In this document: positions 22,591 to 34,849 of the stretch, piece after piece
Position numbering within the stretch: the first letter of the stretch is position 1
Layout: the number at the start of each line of letters is the position of its first letter
Assembly (NCBI GenBank): GCA_963966185.1
Contig: CAWZYM010000205.1
Location: 214,501 to 278,500, forward strand
Source: Rhabditoides inermis
Lineage: Eukaryota > Nematoda > Chromadorea > Rhabditida > Rhabditidae
Length of the DNA stretch: 64,000 bases
Direction of reading: 5' to 3'
Made by a program: the position numbers and the translations under genes
Notes under the pieces: model-generated
What the model was told of the DNA's origin: nothing
The model's database searches: none
The model's input: only the letters and a program-made list of their open reading frames with translations

Positions 22591-23572
22591 GAAAAGAGAA
22601 GATAAGGACAAGAGGGATACAAAGATGAGCGTATATGCGAGTGACAAGGACATGTCATCTGCATGTTAATTGTAAAAAGCAAAAAATAAAAATCGCGGAA
22701 CCATTGCATTAATTACTTGGTATTCCAAAAACGCTTTTTTTCTGATTATGTCTTTTTTTATTGCATTACTATAAAATTCGTAGACAAGACATGCAGTTTT
22801 CACAGGCTTGCTCTTATTAGTCATGCACTATAATAATACATAGAAACACTTTGAGAAAGTTTTTATGTGTCCACTTGGTCAAAAAGTGAGAGGCTCGACT
22901 AGACTAGACTGATTCACTTATATGATTGGGTGAGAGAAGACGTCAAAGCACAGAATAGAGAATGCGCGAAGGAGAGAGATATTTGTTCATTTTTGTTTCG
23001 CTTACCCTGACTAATCTCGTAGATGTTATATTTACTCGATTTTGCAAGACTATTTTGCATGAACTACTCGGAGTACAATTTTGCAAAGATGTAGGGATTG
23101 TTTAGAATTTAGCATCTTATCAGATTTGCACGTTTTCTAACACGCAAGATTTGACTTGTAACCTCACGCACAAAAAAAAGGTGTAACGTATGCATGATTT
23201 CATTTTGAAAAAAGTATATGACGCTCTCAATTCAGCGAACTTACAAGTACACATACTAAAATGTTTTGTGGTCGGGGTATCATCAATGTTACATCGCACA
23301 AATCACAAACCGCAAATGCCAAATATAACTAGTGAAGACGACTAGAATGTTACGAACTACAAGTACATATAAAAATGTTTTAACAACGAAAAATCACGAC
23401 ATTTTAGCTACGTACACACAAATTGATCGCTAGGGAAGCGTTTTTTCTCCTCTCTCATTTTCTTTTCTTGTTATAGGAGGCGGGTGTGGGAGAGGCGCGG
23501 CTTCGCTATAAACTCCCGCCCCTGTCCCACCACCGCTACAACGACCTGCACTTTGCCCAAGTTTATGTTTGA
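19932..23572 (+). CDS. small secreted protein with SDMFYRR motif, paralogue 1
   Basis: Exons 19932-20003, 20085-20176, 21928-22006, 23477-23572 (about 112 aa). The signal peptide MRTLLCVSVALVCAVLCDAA is followed by a basic region (IYFMSDMFYRRPQSFRRE, GRPMMAPVR), then KYLSEEETPKLVNSRDGDR and a C-terminus ending NDLHFAQVYV. The start codon is one base after a TTCCAG site, which suggests trans-splicing. AATAAA occurs near 23819. The next gene (24770) has the same architecture, with SDIFYRK at the same place and MSEDEIGELAD matching LSEEETPKLVN. Clustered basic residues recall peptide precursors, but no clear amidated or repeated peptide is seen. The last exon is the least certain. Function unknown. 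Confidence 0.65.
20373..20967. mobile_element. 595-bp non-autonomous hAT-like element
   Basis: The ends are inverted: TAGTGCATGGTCACGGCGC at the left, and the right end reads TAGTGCCTGGTCACGGCGC on the other strand (22 of 23 matching). The element is flanked by a perfect 8-bp duplication GCCAGAAG (20365-20372 and 20968-20975). The terminal pattern and 8-bp duplication are typical of hAT elements. The inside is GC-rich, with many degenerate ATCCCGAAAYAACGC-type motifs and no gene. It sits in an intron of the secreted gene. Confidence 0.85.
21100..21555. mobile_element. MITE with arrays of CTTGCAAGAA-like motifs
   Basis: The left end TGGGCCGGTTCTAACATCGC and the right end (TTGGGGCGGTCCTAACATCG on the minus strand) are inverted. 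Both arms continue into alternating TTGCAAT / GCAAGAAATCTTGC words that can pair with themselves many times. No clear target duplication was identified. It lies in an intron of the secreted gene. Confidence 0.65.
22142..22209. repeat. (TA)n microsatellite
   Basis: About 34 uninterrupted TA units. Confidence 0.97.
22502..22587. repeat. (GA)n / GAGAGT intronic tract
   Basis: GAGAGCGAGAGT units grade into pure GA. Both strands are open but show no coding character. Confidence 0.85.
22600..23470. other. AT-rich intron sequence, nothing recognised
   Basis: The rest of the large intron 22007-23476 of the secreted gene shows no exon, inverted-repeat element or RNA gene that I can support. Confidence 0.4.
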
Positions 23573-24769
23573 AACGTATCTTCTAGTTATCCGTGAAACG
23601 TATGTCTTGCTTGAAAAGTATTCGATCAAACCCATCCAAGTACTACATTATTACGTATTTCTACCATTTTCATAAATATACCACAATAACGTAGAAACTA
23701 CAGAATTGGTTGCAACTTGTATACAGACTCTCTCTTTTGATTATACTATGTATGATACCTGTTCTCTTTTTCATATCATATTTTGCTTTTTTCATCCTGT
23801 TTACGCTTTTTGACGTGTAATAAACAACAGAAATTGTGACCCGCTTCATCCTAATTTATGGCCGCCCGGGTTTTTGCGTAGTGTTTTGTCGTGCGGGCGT
23901 GATATATTGTATCGCATATCTCACGAAAGTATGAGTGTAAGTAATTCCCTTCCATGCGTTGTTTGTACTCGCTGTTTGTGTACAATTATGATTGGCCTGC
24001 TCTCCTATTCCTTTGTCAAAGTTCTATAAACAGAAAGATGATATTTCGAAAACACTAGTACACAGAACACAGTGTTTTTTTTATTGACACGCTTACTTTA
24101 TTCTTGTAACACACGAAATGTTCCGTCTTACGTATACATGGGGATTGTATCAAACTGCTTTGCCCTTTCAATTAACACTTATTGTTAGAACATGATGTAC
24201 GTTTGTAGGCGTCAATCCTCTTTATCATCCCATTTTTGGAACTGGGTCTCTGACTTGAAACCAGCGTCGGATTTGGATTATGGAGATTTGATCTGCTTCA
24301 CTTTTGTCATTCAGTTCACAAGTCGTCCTTATAAATGAGTTTCCGTGGAGGTGAATAACATCGAGTCGCTCTCGCGATGTGCTGTTTTGCCTGCTTCGTT
24401 TTGATTGAAATACATGTCATCTATGGCGCATTCATTTCCTCCTCGCCTCTTCCCTCAATCACTTCATTTCAATCCCGAACACAATTTCCGCCCATTTGTC
24501 TCCGACCCACCGATTTCACATGTAAATACGCCATATTATTCACCGTCTGTGTCACCGTCTAATAGATCGCTATTGCCGGTGGCTCTCTAATGATGCATTC
24601 ACTGATACAGGCTGGGTCCATGAAAAGGGAGCGATCCCTAGAATCTAGCCGTCATTCCTGGTTTACCTAGAGCGTCGGAACATCCGTTCAATGTTCAATT
24701 ATTTGTTTCATTTCATGCTCGCACCAACGTGACTATGAGTTTACATGTAACATGTTCATTTTCCAGAGC
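23573..24769. other. intergenic, nothing recognised
   Basis: The stretch contains the AATAAA of the upstream gene near 23819. No ORF, repeat or RNA signal beyond background was seen in the remaining 0.9 kb. Confidence 0.4.
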
Positions 24770-25997
24770 ATGCGCTCTCTTCCCGTTCTCGTTTTGATTG
24801 TCAGCATTCAAGCCGCGCACGCATTCATAGAGTACTCGGATAGTGACGTCGACGTCGACAGCAACCCTATTGTCAAGGTGCGTGACTGGTGACTGGTGGT
24901 GACTGGTGCACTGGTGCTGACTGGTGACTGGTTCTTGCAGCGCTCGGTGTTTGGTCTGTCGGACATCTTCTATCGGAAGGCCAAGTACGGTCGACCGAGG
25001 CGAGCCTACAACACCCCACCGAGCATCAACCGCATACTGTAAGTGCTCATAATTGTAAACATTTAAAAAAAGGAAACAGATACTTGAGCAACACGAAGTT
25101 TTTTAATCAATCATAGAAACACATACAATCATTTTTTTTGAAAATACATAGTACTCAATAATTCGCATCAGTAATTAAATAAGTACCAGACATATAACCT
25201 TTAGTGCTTCAGTTTTTTAACCGATCGAAACTCATAAAGTGAAAGAGTAAAGAATAATGTATATAGCTTGATGAAAAGGGAGGACGAAGAAGGATTCCAG
25301 ATATAACCTATTTCTTCCGCAATACTTCTAGAGATGTGTGCGATCTGCAAAAAAGTGGTGATAGGATTATATATTATGTGTTATATGAAAAGCACTTCGC
25401 AACTGCGCAACTAATCGCTGAAATGTTTGTAGATTGCTGTTAGAGTAAAAGAGAGTAAAAGATGGCAAATTTCGATAGTTTTTCTTGTGACAGTATCGAA
25501 ATTTTTTCGTCCTATCGGTAACATACGAAATCAGGACAGTATTCAAAAAAAGAGATCCAACAACTATTATTCTAGATATTACCATATTATCGTAATAACA
25601 ATATGTATCACCCATATGTACCGTATGGTACCGTATGACAGAAACATGAAATAAAAGAAAACATAAAACATCGAATGCTGACTACAGATTACTTTTTCAG
25701 TTTCATGTAACATCGTTCATTGTCATCACTTTATCATTTTATTTCTTTTTCCAGACGCACTCTGAACATTGGCAATCGAGAGCGGTCAGAGTGGATGAGT
25801 GAAGACGAGATAGGAGAGCTGGCAGACTTGTTCGAGAACGATATCAGCAGGTGAGAGAGAGAGAGAGGGGAGGGAGAGAGAGGGGGGGGAGAGAGGGGGG
25901 TAGGGAGAGAGAGAGGGGGGGGGGGAGAGAGAGGGGGGAGAGAGAGAGATGGAGAGAGAGAGAGAGAGATGGAGAGAGAGAGAAATGGAGAGAGGAC

Positions 25998-26035
<38 letters not shown>

Positions 26036-26303
26036 AGGAGACAAAGAGGAAGGGAGAGGGAGAGGGAGAGGGAGAGAAAGAAAGATTACGAGAAAGGTTA
26101 CAGTCGGATACACACATCGTCGCTATGGTGAGGCGTGATCTAAGTAGAGACATTGCGTTCGTGTTTTCTAGATCAATGTTTCTCTAGTTGTCCCCTGATC
26201 AATTTCAATTCCATCGCATTTCAGGGAGCGCGGCTTCGGGCCGGTGCCTGCCAACCCACTCTACATGAGCTGGGCTACTGCTACCAAGCCGCGACACGAA
26301 TAG
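24770..26303 (+). CDS. small secreted protein with SDIFYRK motif, paralogue 2
   Basis: Exons 24770-24877, 24941-25038, 25755-25850, 26225-26303 (about 126 aa). Signal peptide MRSLPVLVLIVSIQAAHAF is followed by the acidic stretch EYSDSDVDVDSNPIVK, the shared motif RSVFGLSDIFYRKAKYGRP, a basic RPRRAYNTPP, then SEWMSEDEIGELADLFEND and the end PANPLYMSWATATKPRHE. Intron positions match paralogue 1. The ATG is three bases after TTCCAG. The first intron (24878-24940) is a degenerate TGACTGG repeat. AATAAA follows near 26355. The motif is conserved while the flanks diverge, suggesting a functional core. No known family is recognised; a secreted ligand or cuticle-associated peptide are both possible. 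Confidence 0.75.
25851..26080. repeat. (GA)n-rich intronic tract beginning at a splice donor
   Basis: GTGAGAGAGAGAG at the donor of the exon ending 25850 runs into about 230 bases of GA/GGGA. Confidence 0.9.
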
Positions 26304-26457
26304 ATAGATCATGATCGAAACTTCGATTTTACACCTGTGCGAACGTTTTTAACAAATAAACAACAAACAAACAGCGTCGCCATTTCTCCCGTATATCTGT
26401 TCTGTGCGTCTAGATGTGGCGGATTTGAGTGGTGTTTTTTTAGAGGAGAACTACAAA

Positions 26458-26686
26458 AAGTTGCGCCCGTTTCAGCCATTTTGGGAAACAAGGCTGTTTC
26501 TCGGTGCTTCGTGCTCCAAACGGGATATCGAGAGACCGGCGACAAATGAAACCGGACAACTCGGTTTTTTGTTATGGAAGACGTTTGATGAATCCAGGCT
26601 TCTCGATTTCGCTATTGCAGATATCTCGTTTGGACCACGAAGCCCCAAGTTGTTTCGAAAATGGCACAAACTGCGGCCCAGTGACG
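26458..26686. repeat. imperfect long inverted repeat
   Basis: Left CCATTTTGGGAAACAAGGCT with GCTTCGTGCTCCAAACGGGA pairs with the right arm carrying CGTTTGGACCACGAAGCCCC and GTTTCGAAAATGG. The frames open here (for example 26404-26703) are a by-product of the palindrome. Probably a decayed foldback or MITE copy just downstream of the secreted gene. Confidence 0.55.
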
Positions 26687-26892
26687 TGTACCTTGCCAGT
26701 TGAGGATTGGCGATCGACGCGGAATCTCCTAAGTCTTAAGTACATATGGTGATATGGTATATGGTAGATGTAAAATATGTAAAATGATGTGCGGTATTCG
26801 GAAATTGGAATACGGATACGGTAATTCTAATAGCTTGTTAGTAGGGTCAAGTTTGCCGATCTGCTTAGCATTCCATCTTCTTTAGCGAGAGA

Positions 26893-26895
26893 GCG

Positions 26896-26929
<34 letters not shown>

Positions 26930-26930
26930 C
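26893..26930. repeat. (CAA)n microsatellite
   Basis: About twelve CAA units. Confidence 0.95.
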
Positions 26931-27053
26931 GCACAAAACGTTTATCTCACAAACGTCTTCTCGTCTTCTCAAATGTACGACAAAAAGTTTAGCAGAACGA
27001 ACACAATAGTTAGGGTGAAGAGAGAGAGGGGGGAAGAAACTAGGGTCTAGGGT

Positions 27054-27852
27054 CTAGGGATCGTATATGCGACCGGCATCGTCCACATACTCGAAGCGAA
27101 CGTCCTTGATGCGGAACTCGATGTCAAAGAGTGGATCCAACGAGCGGCGGAAGCGCTTTGAGGGGGGTGCTGGAGGAGGTCCGGGGACGGGTCCTGTGGG
27201 GGGTGCTGGAGGAGGTCCGGGGACGGGTCCTGTGGGGGGTGCTGGAGGAGATCCGGGGACGGGTCCTGTGGGGGGTGCTGGAGGAGGTCCGGCGACGGGT
27301 CCTGTGGGGGGTGCTGGAGGAGGTCCGGCGACGGGTCCTGTGGGGGGTGCTGGAGGAGGTCCGGCGACGGGTCCTGTGGGGGGTGCTGGAGGAGGTCCGG
27401 CGACGGGTCCTGTGGGGGATGCTGGAGGAGGTCCGGCGACAGATCCGGCGGAGGGTGCTCCCGGGTCGTCGTTGGGCGGCGGCGGCTCAAAGTAGTTGTT
27501 GTCGAGCGCGTGTTTCGCGGCGGCCACGTTTTTCTGCAAGCATACGGTAAGCTACCGTAACTCTAGGCCGAGCACCGTACCGCGTCTAGCTTCTGGACGT
27601 AGTCGACGATCTTCGCACGGAGGTCGGCGAACGCGGCGCGGAAAGCATCGTGCGGGTCGGTCAGCGTGTAGCGGATCTTGCCGGTCAGATCCGGGAGCCG
27701 CCATAGCCAGTACTGCGAACCGCTCCACTGCAAGGAGGGGTGAGAGAGAGAGAGAGAGAGAGACTCACAACCCGTGGAGGTACTGCGGTGGATTCACCGG
27801 TCGGCGCGAGGCAGATAGCGAGCAATGGTACTAGCCACAGGCGCGCCAACAT
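27054..27852 (-). CDS. secreted protein with Pro/Gly 12-residue repeats
   Basis: Minus-strand exons 27769-27852, 27581-27727 and 27054-27533 (about 236 aa). The signal peptide is [21 protein letters not shown] unique region follows ([20 protein letters not shown], then [20 protein letters not shown]). Then come about eight copies of a 12-residue unit [12 protein letters not shown], a dibasic KRFRR that could be a furin-type site, and a conserved-looking tail [19 protein letters not shown] ending GRIYDP. The 36-bp unit is a multiple of three, so the array is open in all frames; only this frame joins to exons with a signal peptide. An AATAAAAG box lies about 35 bases upstream of the start. No family recognised. 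Confidence 0.7.
27165..27455. repeat. 36-bp minisatellite, about 8 copies
   Basis: The unit starts GTGCTGGAGGAGGTCCGG. Copies differ at few positions (for example GGGGACGGG versus GGCGACGGG), so the array is homogeneous and probably unstable in length. Confidence 0.92.
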
Positions 27853-28059
27853 CGAGTGGTGAGTGCGAATGACGCGCTGTCGACGCTTTTATTCCGCCGC
27901 TGCGGCGGCACGCAAGTGACCATAGACATTCAAATCATCTCCGCTCACTGCAAGAAGATGGTGGAGGGAGAGCGGTGGATCATGGATGTTGACGTGACAA
28001 CAAACATCACAAAAAGTTGTTCATATCATCTCGGGCACCGCACGCACCGCACGCGCACC

Positions 28060-28098
28060 GCACGCGGGAGATGGACGCATCCGACAGCTGCTGCAATC
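28060..28098 (-). pseudogene. partial duplicate of the last NF-kB-like exon start
   Basis: On the minus strand, TTGCAGCAGCTGTCGGATGC and the following bases down to CGCGTGCG repeat the acceptor and first 28 coding bases of the terminal death-domain exon (28220-28318). After that the copy diverges into a GTGCG-rich run. It is downstream of the stop codon and not needed for the gene. Confidence 0.7.
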
Positions 28099-28219
28099 GG
28101 GGCACGGACCTCCACCTATGCCAATCACTCTCAACCATAACACCACACTCATACGCGCATACTTTATCATCGAATATGGAACATGTGCATGTTGTTGATG
28201 GACACGGCTACTCATATGT

Positions 28220-28772
28220 TCATATGTGCACCCTGTGTTCGATGAGCTGTACTGCCTCGGTGGCGGACATCTCGGAAAGGGCGGCGCGCACGCGGGAGAT
28301 GGACGCATCCGACAGCTGCTGCAATCAAGACGGGCATTTTTATCATCATCACTTTTATCATCATTGAATTTAAATATATGCATGTCACGACGCTGGGCGT
28401 CTTCTCCCGCCTACCTCGAACTAAATCCGGATCGAGATAAGCGAGAGGAAAGAACAGAAATATCAGACATGAGATGTGGAAATTCGAAAATGAGTGAACA
28501 CATTTCACAGTCGTTATGATCCAAGGCTCTGTCTTGTTTTCGGCTGAGAACAATTGGTACGGCTATATCTTTGTTACTCCCTATGTGGTGAGATAAACGC
28601 AATACCAACAATGAAAAAACATGCACTTACCTCGAACTGATCCAGAAGGAGCATGGTGGGCGAGGAGTCGGGCTCGCCGCAGCAGATCTCGATCAACTCG
28701 CACATGTGCGCGCAGTCGAGGCGGGCGGCCAGGTCGCGCCACAGACTGGCCTCGTCAAGGATCTGGGGAGAT

Positions 28773-28820
<48 letters not shown>

Positions 28821-29905
28821 CTCTCTTTTCTCTCTTTCTCTCTCTCTCTCTCCCTCTCTCACCTTGGCCAGTCGCAACCTAGTGAGGTAGTCGAGACACG
28901 TGATGTTGTCCTTGTCGTACGCCTAGAAAATGTCGTGTCAATTACAAATCCATCTTTTAAACAATGTTGATGGTATTGTTTGCGTTTTTGAAAAAAATAT
29001 AAACTGTGCCCACCACACTTTGATTAATTTCGGTTTGTTGCTAGAAAATTTGATTTATGTGATATATCACAAACTCGTCTCTAGATTCACGATCTCACGA
29101 AACATACACCATGGTTGATCGTCGATAACACCTTGCAAGCTGGGGGGAGAGAAATAACACACGGGAAAATACAGCGAAACAAAAAAATCATATTTGCCGT
29201 CGTTCGGCAATTTCGATAAATTAAAGGGAGTGTACACTCTGAATTTCGAAGTTGACCTAGCACCGGGATGTGAAAATATGATCAAAACGACTCAGTTGTG
29301 TCAATACAACTATTTGCTGAAAATGTCTGCAAGTTGATGAAAATTGAGCGCAAAATGTATCAAATAGCAGAAATTGGTGCCAATTGGTGCCAATTTTCAA
29401 TGTTCAACAGAATTTTTCACCGACTTATAGGTATCTCCGACACATAGTTGTATTGACAAAAGTACATCATTTTCAACATATGTTCACATCCCGGTGCTAA
29501 CTCAACTTCGAAATTCAGAGTGTACACTCCCTTTAATATTGACCATTCTGCTCATGGTCAAGTTATCCCTGATTTGCTAGTCCTCACCCTATAGGCGGTG
29601 GACGTGCTGGCGCGCCGCCGGCCGCTCGACGGACCCGGCTCGTCGTCGCCGTGGTCCGCGTCGGAGTGGTCTGCGAGGAGATGAGTGGGGATCATACAGT
29701 TGAACATTCCTTCACACTCTTCCTCATCTTGCTATTTCTTCATAAAGCAGAGAGAACGATAATTGAGAATGAGAGAGAGAGATAGAGAGAAGTAGGCAGA
29801 TAGAGAGGAGGGGGAGTAGGCAGAGAGGGAAGGAGAGAGAGGGGGGGAGAGAGAGAGAAAGCAAGAGAGTAGGCTGAGAGAGAGTTAAAGAAGTTAAGAA
29901 AGAGA

Positions 29906-29952
<47 letters not shown>

Positions 29953-30682
29953 GTATCCACTCACCTTCCTCCTCCGCCAGCTGCACTCTGCTCGACTCGG
30001 CTGACGTGTCTTCTCCAGCGGCTGGTTGAGTGGGGAGCGCATCGGCACCCTGCAAACTCTCATCACATGACGTCATCAAACTCAAACGTCATCAAAATCA
30101 ACATCAAATCATCAAACATCATCAAACTCATGACGTCTAGTTTCCACTTTTAGAGCATGGTTGTATTAAACGACAGAAATGATCACCTCTTTGGAACTAC
30201 CGAAGAGGGGCACGTGCGCGCCTGTGTCGTCCTTGAGAAGAAAGCGGTCGATCCTGCAAACAGAATAGGTCAAATAGAGGTATAGAGGACCACTTGGTTT
30301 AAAAACCACGTCGCTTTCAACAGCGTGGACCGCAACGTGGACCGATGAAGGTGTTCACCCACCTCTCCCCACCAATGATGTTCTTAGCGGTGTCGTCAGC
30401 GACGTCCGAGAGACTCACGCCCTGGAAACATTATTGTCGTTTGGAGTAACGTACAAACGGTTTATATCTACTTTATATAGCCTCGTTCAATGTGATAGTG
30501 ACAATGGATAAACGAATTTCGAACGAAGATCCGCAACGACGTTGACGAATAGTGAGAAGAATACTGTCATATCTCGAATGACTCACCTTCGCATTCTTCG
30601 CCTCCGCGTCGGCGCCATTGTCGAGAAGCAGGCCCATCACACAGTAGTTGGCGACCTGTGAGAGGAAAGTGAGAGAGAGGGA

Positions 30683-30729
<47 letters not shown>

Positions 30730-31150
30730 AGGGAGAGAGAGGGAGGAGAGGAGAGAGTTCTCACTTGATTGGCTATCAACAAAGGCGTGTTGCCGTCGGC
30801 ATCCTCCGCCGATGCATCTGCGCCTTTCTGGAAACGAATAATTTTTTTCCGCTATAAAAACACACAATCGGGGCAAATTTGCATAAAATTCTCGTCTGTC
30901 CGGAGAGCCAGCGATTTTACCGTACGATGATAGGGGGGAATGGCCTATACATCTGATGTTTCAGTAGTGCCAGTGAAGTTATTGGTATATTGGTGCCTGG
31001 GATACAGAAGATTATAGCAAATATCTTAACCATTCGTTTATTGCTTGATCGAAACGTATCCATTTTGAATGAATGTTACCTGTATCAAATACTCGGCCAG
31101 TTCCATGTCGTTCATGATGATAGCGTGGTGGAGAGGCGTCTGGAAAGAGA

Positions 31151-31196
<46 letters not shown>

Positions 31197-32296
31197 CTCT
31201 CCCCCTCTCTCTCTCTCCTCTCTCTCTATCTCTCTCCCCCTCTTTCTCCCTCTCTCCCTCTCTCCCTCTCTCCCTCTCTTTCTCCTTCTCTCCGCTCTCT
31301 CTCCCTCTCTCCTTCTCTCTCTCCCCTCTCTCGCTCTCTTTCCTTCTTCTCTCTCGCTTCTCATACCTTATTCTTAGAGTCCGGCAGATCCACCGGCGAT
31401 CCGCCTTCGAGCAGCATCTCGAGGAGGGAGAGCTTCAGTCTGGAAAGGAACCTCTCTCTTCTTCTCCTCTCTCTCTCTCCCTCTCTCTTTCTCTCTCCCT
31501 CTCTCCCTCTCTCCTTCTCTCACCTCCTCACAGCCAGGTGCACAGGTGCGTGTCCCTCGTCGTTGAGAGCAGTGAGGTCGAGGTCGCCCGAGTTGCCGGG
31601 CTCGAGGATCTCCTGCAAAGAAACAATTCAAGAAACAAAACGTATGTATGTATAAGATCACAACATCGTTGTTATCAGTTCCGATCTTATAACGCGTGAT
31701 CAGATGTGACTTCACGGCTGAAGAGTTACAGTGCTCCAGATGATCTACGGAGAGTCGCTCGAGGAGTGAGAGTGAGTGAGAGTGTGTGTGAGAGAGAGAG
31801 AGTGAGAGAGAGAGTGAGTGAGTGAGAGAGAGAGATAATGACACACCTTGTAGATGTCCTCGTTGTACGCGTCGGCGATGTAATGCAGCACCTGAGAAAA
31901 ATATGTTAAAAAAAGTTCACACAAACGATTTTCTCGAAACTTTCCTTCGAAACATCTTATAGGAAATCGTCCAACATCATTAAAATACGATCAACTTGAT
32001 ATGTTCCGATAGCATATTGAAAATGATGTTTCAAAATTGAAATTTCAAAGAAACCGACCACGTCTTCTAAGAATCTAAAAATCTATGAACGGTACTCACC
32101 GAGTTATCATGGTTGTCCTTCATGTTCACGTTGATACCGGCTGCGACCAAGTAGTGGACCTGTGAAGAGAGAGGGTAGATAGAGGGAGAGAGATGGGGGA
32201 ATGAGAGTAAGAGAGAGACTGAGAGAGAGAGAGAGAGCGAGAGAGCGAGAGAGAAGGAGAGAGAAGGAGAGAGAGAGATAGAGAGAGAGAGGGATA

Positions 32297-32344
<48 letters not shown>

Positions 32345-32529
32345 CACCCACCGAGTCGGCGTCTCCGGCGCGCACCGCGATATGCAGCGCCGACTGCCCG
32401 CGCGAGTTAGGCTGGTTGAGGACTTCTGAACGGAATATGGTGCTAGCAAATGATGAGAGAGGGAGAGAAAGAAAGAAAGACAGAAAGGGAAGAGAGACAG
32501 GTTTAACGATAAACATGAGAGGAAGGATA

Positions 32530-32573
<44 letters not shown>

Positions 32574-32574
32574 C

Positions 32575-32610
<36 letters not shown>

Positions 32611-32617
32611 GCGAGAG

Positions 32618-32666
<49 letters not shown>

Positions 32667-34811
32667 CCGCACCCACCCTCTCTCCTCTCGCCCTCCAGAC
32701 AGCTGATGAACATCTTGAGCGCGTAGGACTGCGCGGAGCGGGCAGCGGTGTGCAGAACGCTAGAACCAAATCAATTAATCAATCAAATCGATCAAATTTT
32801 CATCCAGAATCTGACACGCTGAATACGCTAGAACTTGTTGACAATGAACAATAACAACAAGCACTGTAGCGCCGCTTGGTTCGTTTTAGTCCAATCGTTC
32901 ACAACTATCTAGTATTCATGCTGCATGACAATTTATTGTTCACTCTGTGGATCGCAGTTCTAAGAAATTAGTGTGTCAAGCGTGACAAGGTACCCACGTG
33001 TTCCCGTCCGCATCCCTCTTGCCTATGAGGGGCGCGTAGGTGCGCACGAGGTGGATAGCGTCCCCCGAGGTGGCGAACTGACGGAGAACGTCCTGCAAAG
33101 GGGGCATGGACAAGGGGGGGGGCGAAAGAAGCATGGGAGTGTATGAAGGAGTGTGTTGTGGGTAGTTTATACGATTATGATACATATGACGCAGAACGTC
33201 CTGAAAGTTATGCAATAGCGCGCAGAGACAGATCTTTATACTATCGTTCTGCTATATTATGGTGAAAGCTGAAAGCTATATGGCGAATTGCCGGAGAAAC
33301 GGTGTAGACGAGGTTGGGCAACCATCTATGGAGCCATCGACCATGGACAGGGTGGAGTCTATAGAAGAGGATCATCAATCGTTCATAGAGGTTTATCAGT
33401 GAGTAGGAATAAAGTAGCAAGTGTTGATAGAAAGGAAAGAGAGAGAGAGAGAGGAAGACTGTCGTCACCTCTTTGAGCACTGTCATCTCCTCTCCCTCGT
33501 TGTTGTTCTCTCCAGTCTCCTCCTCGGGCAGACTGTTCGGCACGACCGGCTTGGATGAGGCTGTGGCAGGCGCGGATCTGGAAGGCACAAATGATCACTT
33601 TGTAGTTTGTAGCCTGATCATTGTATGTTTCCATTGTGTTTTGTTGTTATGTATGCCTTGCATTCTTATTCGAAAGATACTGGAGACTGAGTGAGAAGAA
33701 AAGTAGGGCGGTGGCAGGCTGGCAGGCGCGAATCTTCGGTAAGTTATTGAAACTTTGTATGTTTTCTTTTGTTTTATGTGTGTTTGTGTATTATGGTATT
33801 ATGTGCCCATTACATTCCTATTCGAAAATTGTCGGCGGTTGAGAGGAATACTCAAATTACCTAAATCGTCCGCATCACTTCTTTATTGTTTGATGGAAAC
33901 GTATCATTTTCAATGTGTGAATGGAAGCGCAGTATTTGGTGATGTTATCAAAAACGTATCCGCAACACACCGAAACCAACTACTCGGCTACGACTATATC
34001 GATTATATCCCGATTATATCCCCCCACGCTGCGTACACTACGCATGACACAAATACGTGTAGGGAATAGTATGTCTCGAAACGTATCGCAAAACGTCCCC
34101 CCACTTCTCTTTTTCACCACTTGAGATAATAGAAAGGAATCGTAATCTTGAAACGTAAAACGTAAAACGTGGCTCACTTGAGCTAAGTGAAGGAAATATC
34201 GATGTCTTGAGACGGATCGCAAAGCGTAACCCAACCCACCTTAGATAGGTGATAGGAATCGTCGTGGCGCAGGACGACGCGGCGGATAGTTCGATGGAGG
34301 CAGGGGTGGAGGGGAGGGTGGGGAGGGAGAGGGAGGGCAGGGTGAAGAGCAGGATCTGAAAAGAGGGTATGTGTGGAGAGGGATGAGTGATAACTGATAG
34401 AGATATATTTAGAGAAATGTTGAGAAAATAAAGAGCAGGATCTGTAATGGGGGTGGGGGTGCTGTCATAATTCAACTCATAAGATATATAATTATACATG
34501 TATCTGGACGACTCTAAGCAGCGTAAACTACAATAAAAAAGTGGATTTGAACACCATAATTCATGATGTCAATATCGTATGCGAATGGATCTGAATGACT
34601 CCGCTGATTAGATCAGTAGTAAGTTTCCCAATCCAAAAATCTATAATCAATACACAGTTTATGATGAATTAATAACACGTTTGAGAATGACAGAGCTAAG
34701 AATCGGAAGAATTTTGAAACTGAAAGATCATATGCGAGATCACATGAGACCTCGCGGATCCGAGAGGATTCTCTTAGACAGGTAGATGCGATTGTTTGCG
34801 CTCTTGGGCGG

Positions 34812-34849
<38 letters not shown>

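Noticed and set aside
26404..26703. Protein of about 100 aa
   Set aside because: The frame lies on an imperfect palindrome and is mirrored by frames on the other strand; no start context or homology.
27131..27550. Plus-strand proteins over the 36-bp repeat
   Set aside because: Any 36-bp array is open in all frames. Only the minus-strand frame joins to exons with a signal peptide.
34745..34800. Exon of the NF-kB-like gene (SANNRIYLSKRILSD)
   Set aside because: It ends in phase 1, whereas the next exon at 34240-34355 needs phase 0, and the flanking acceptor is weak.
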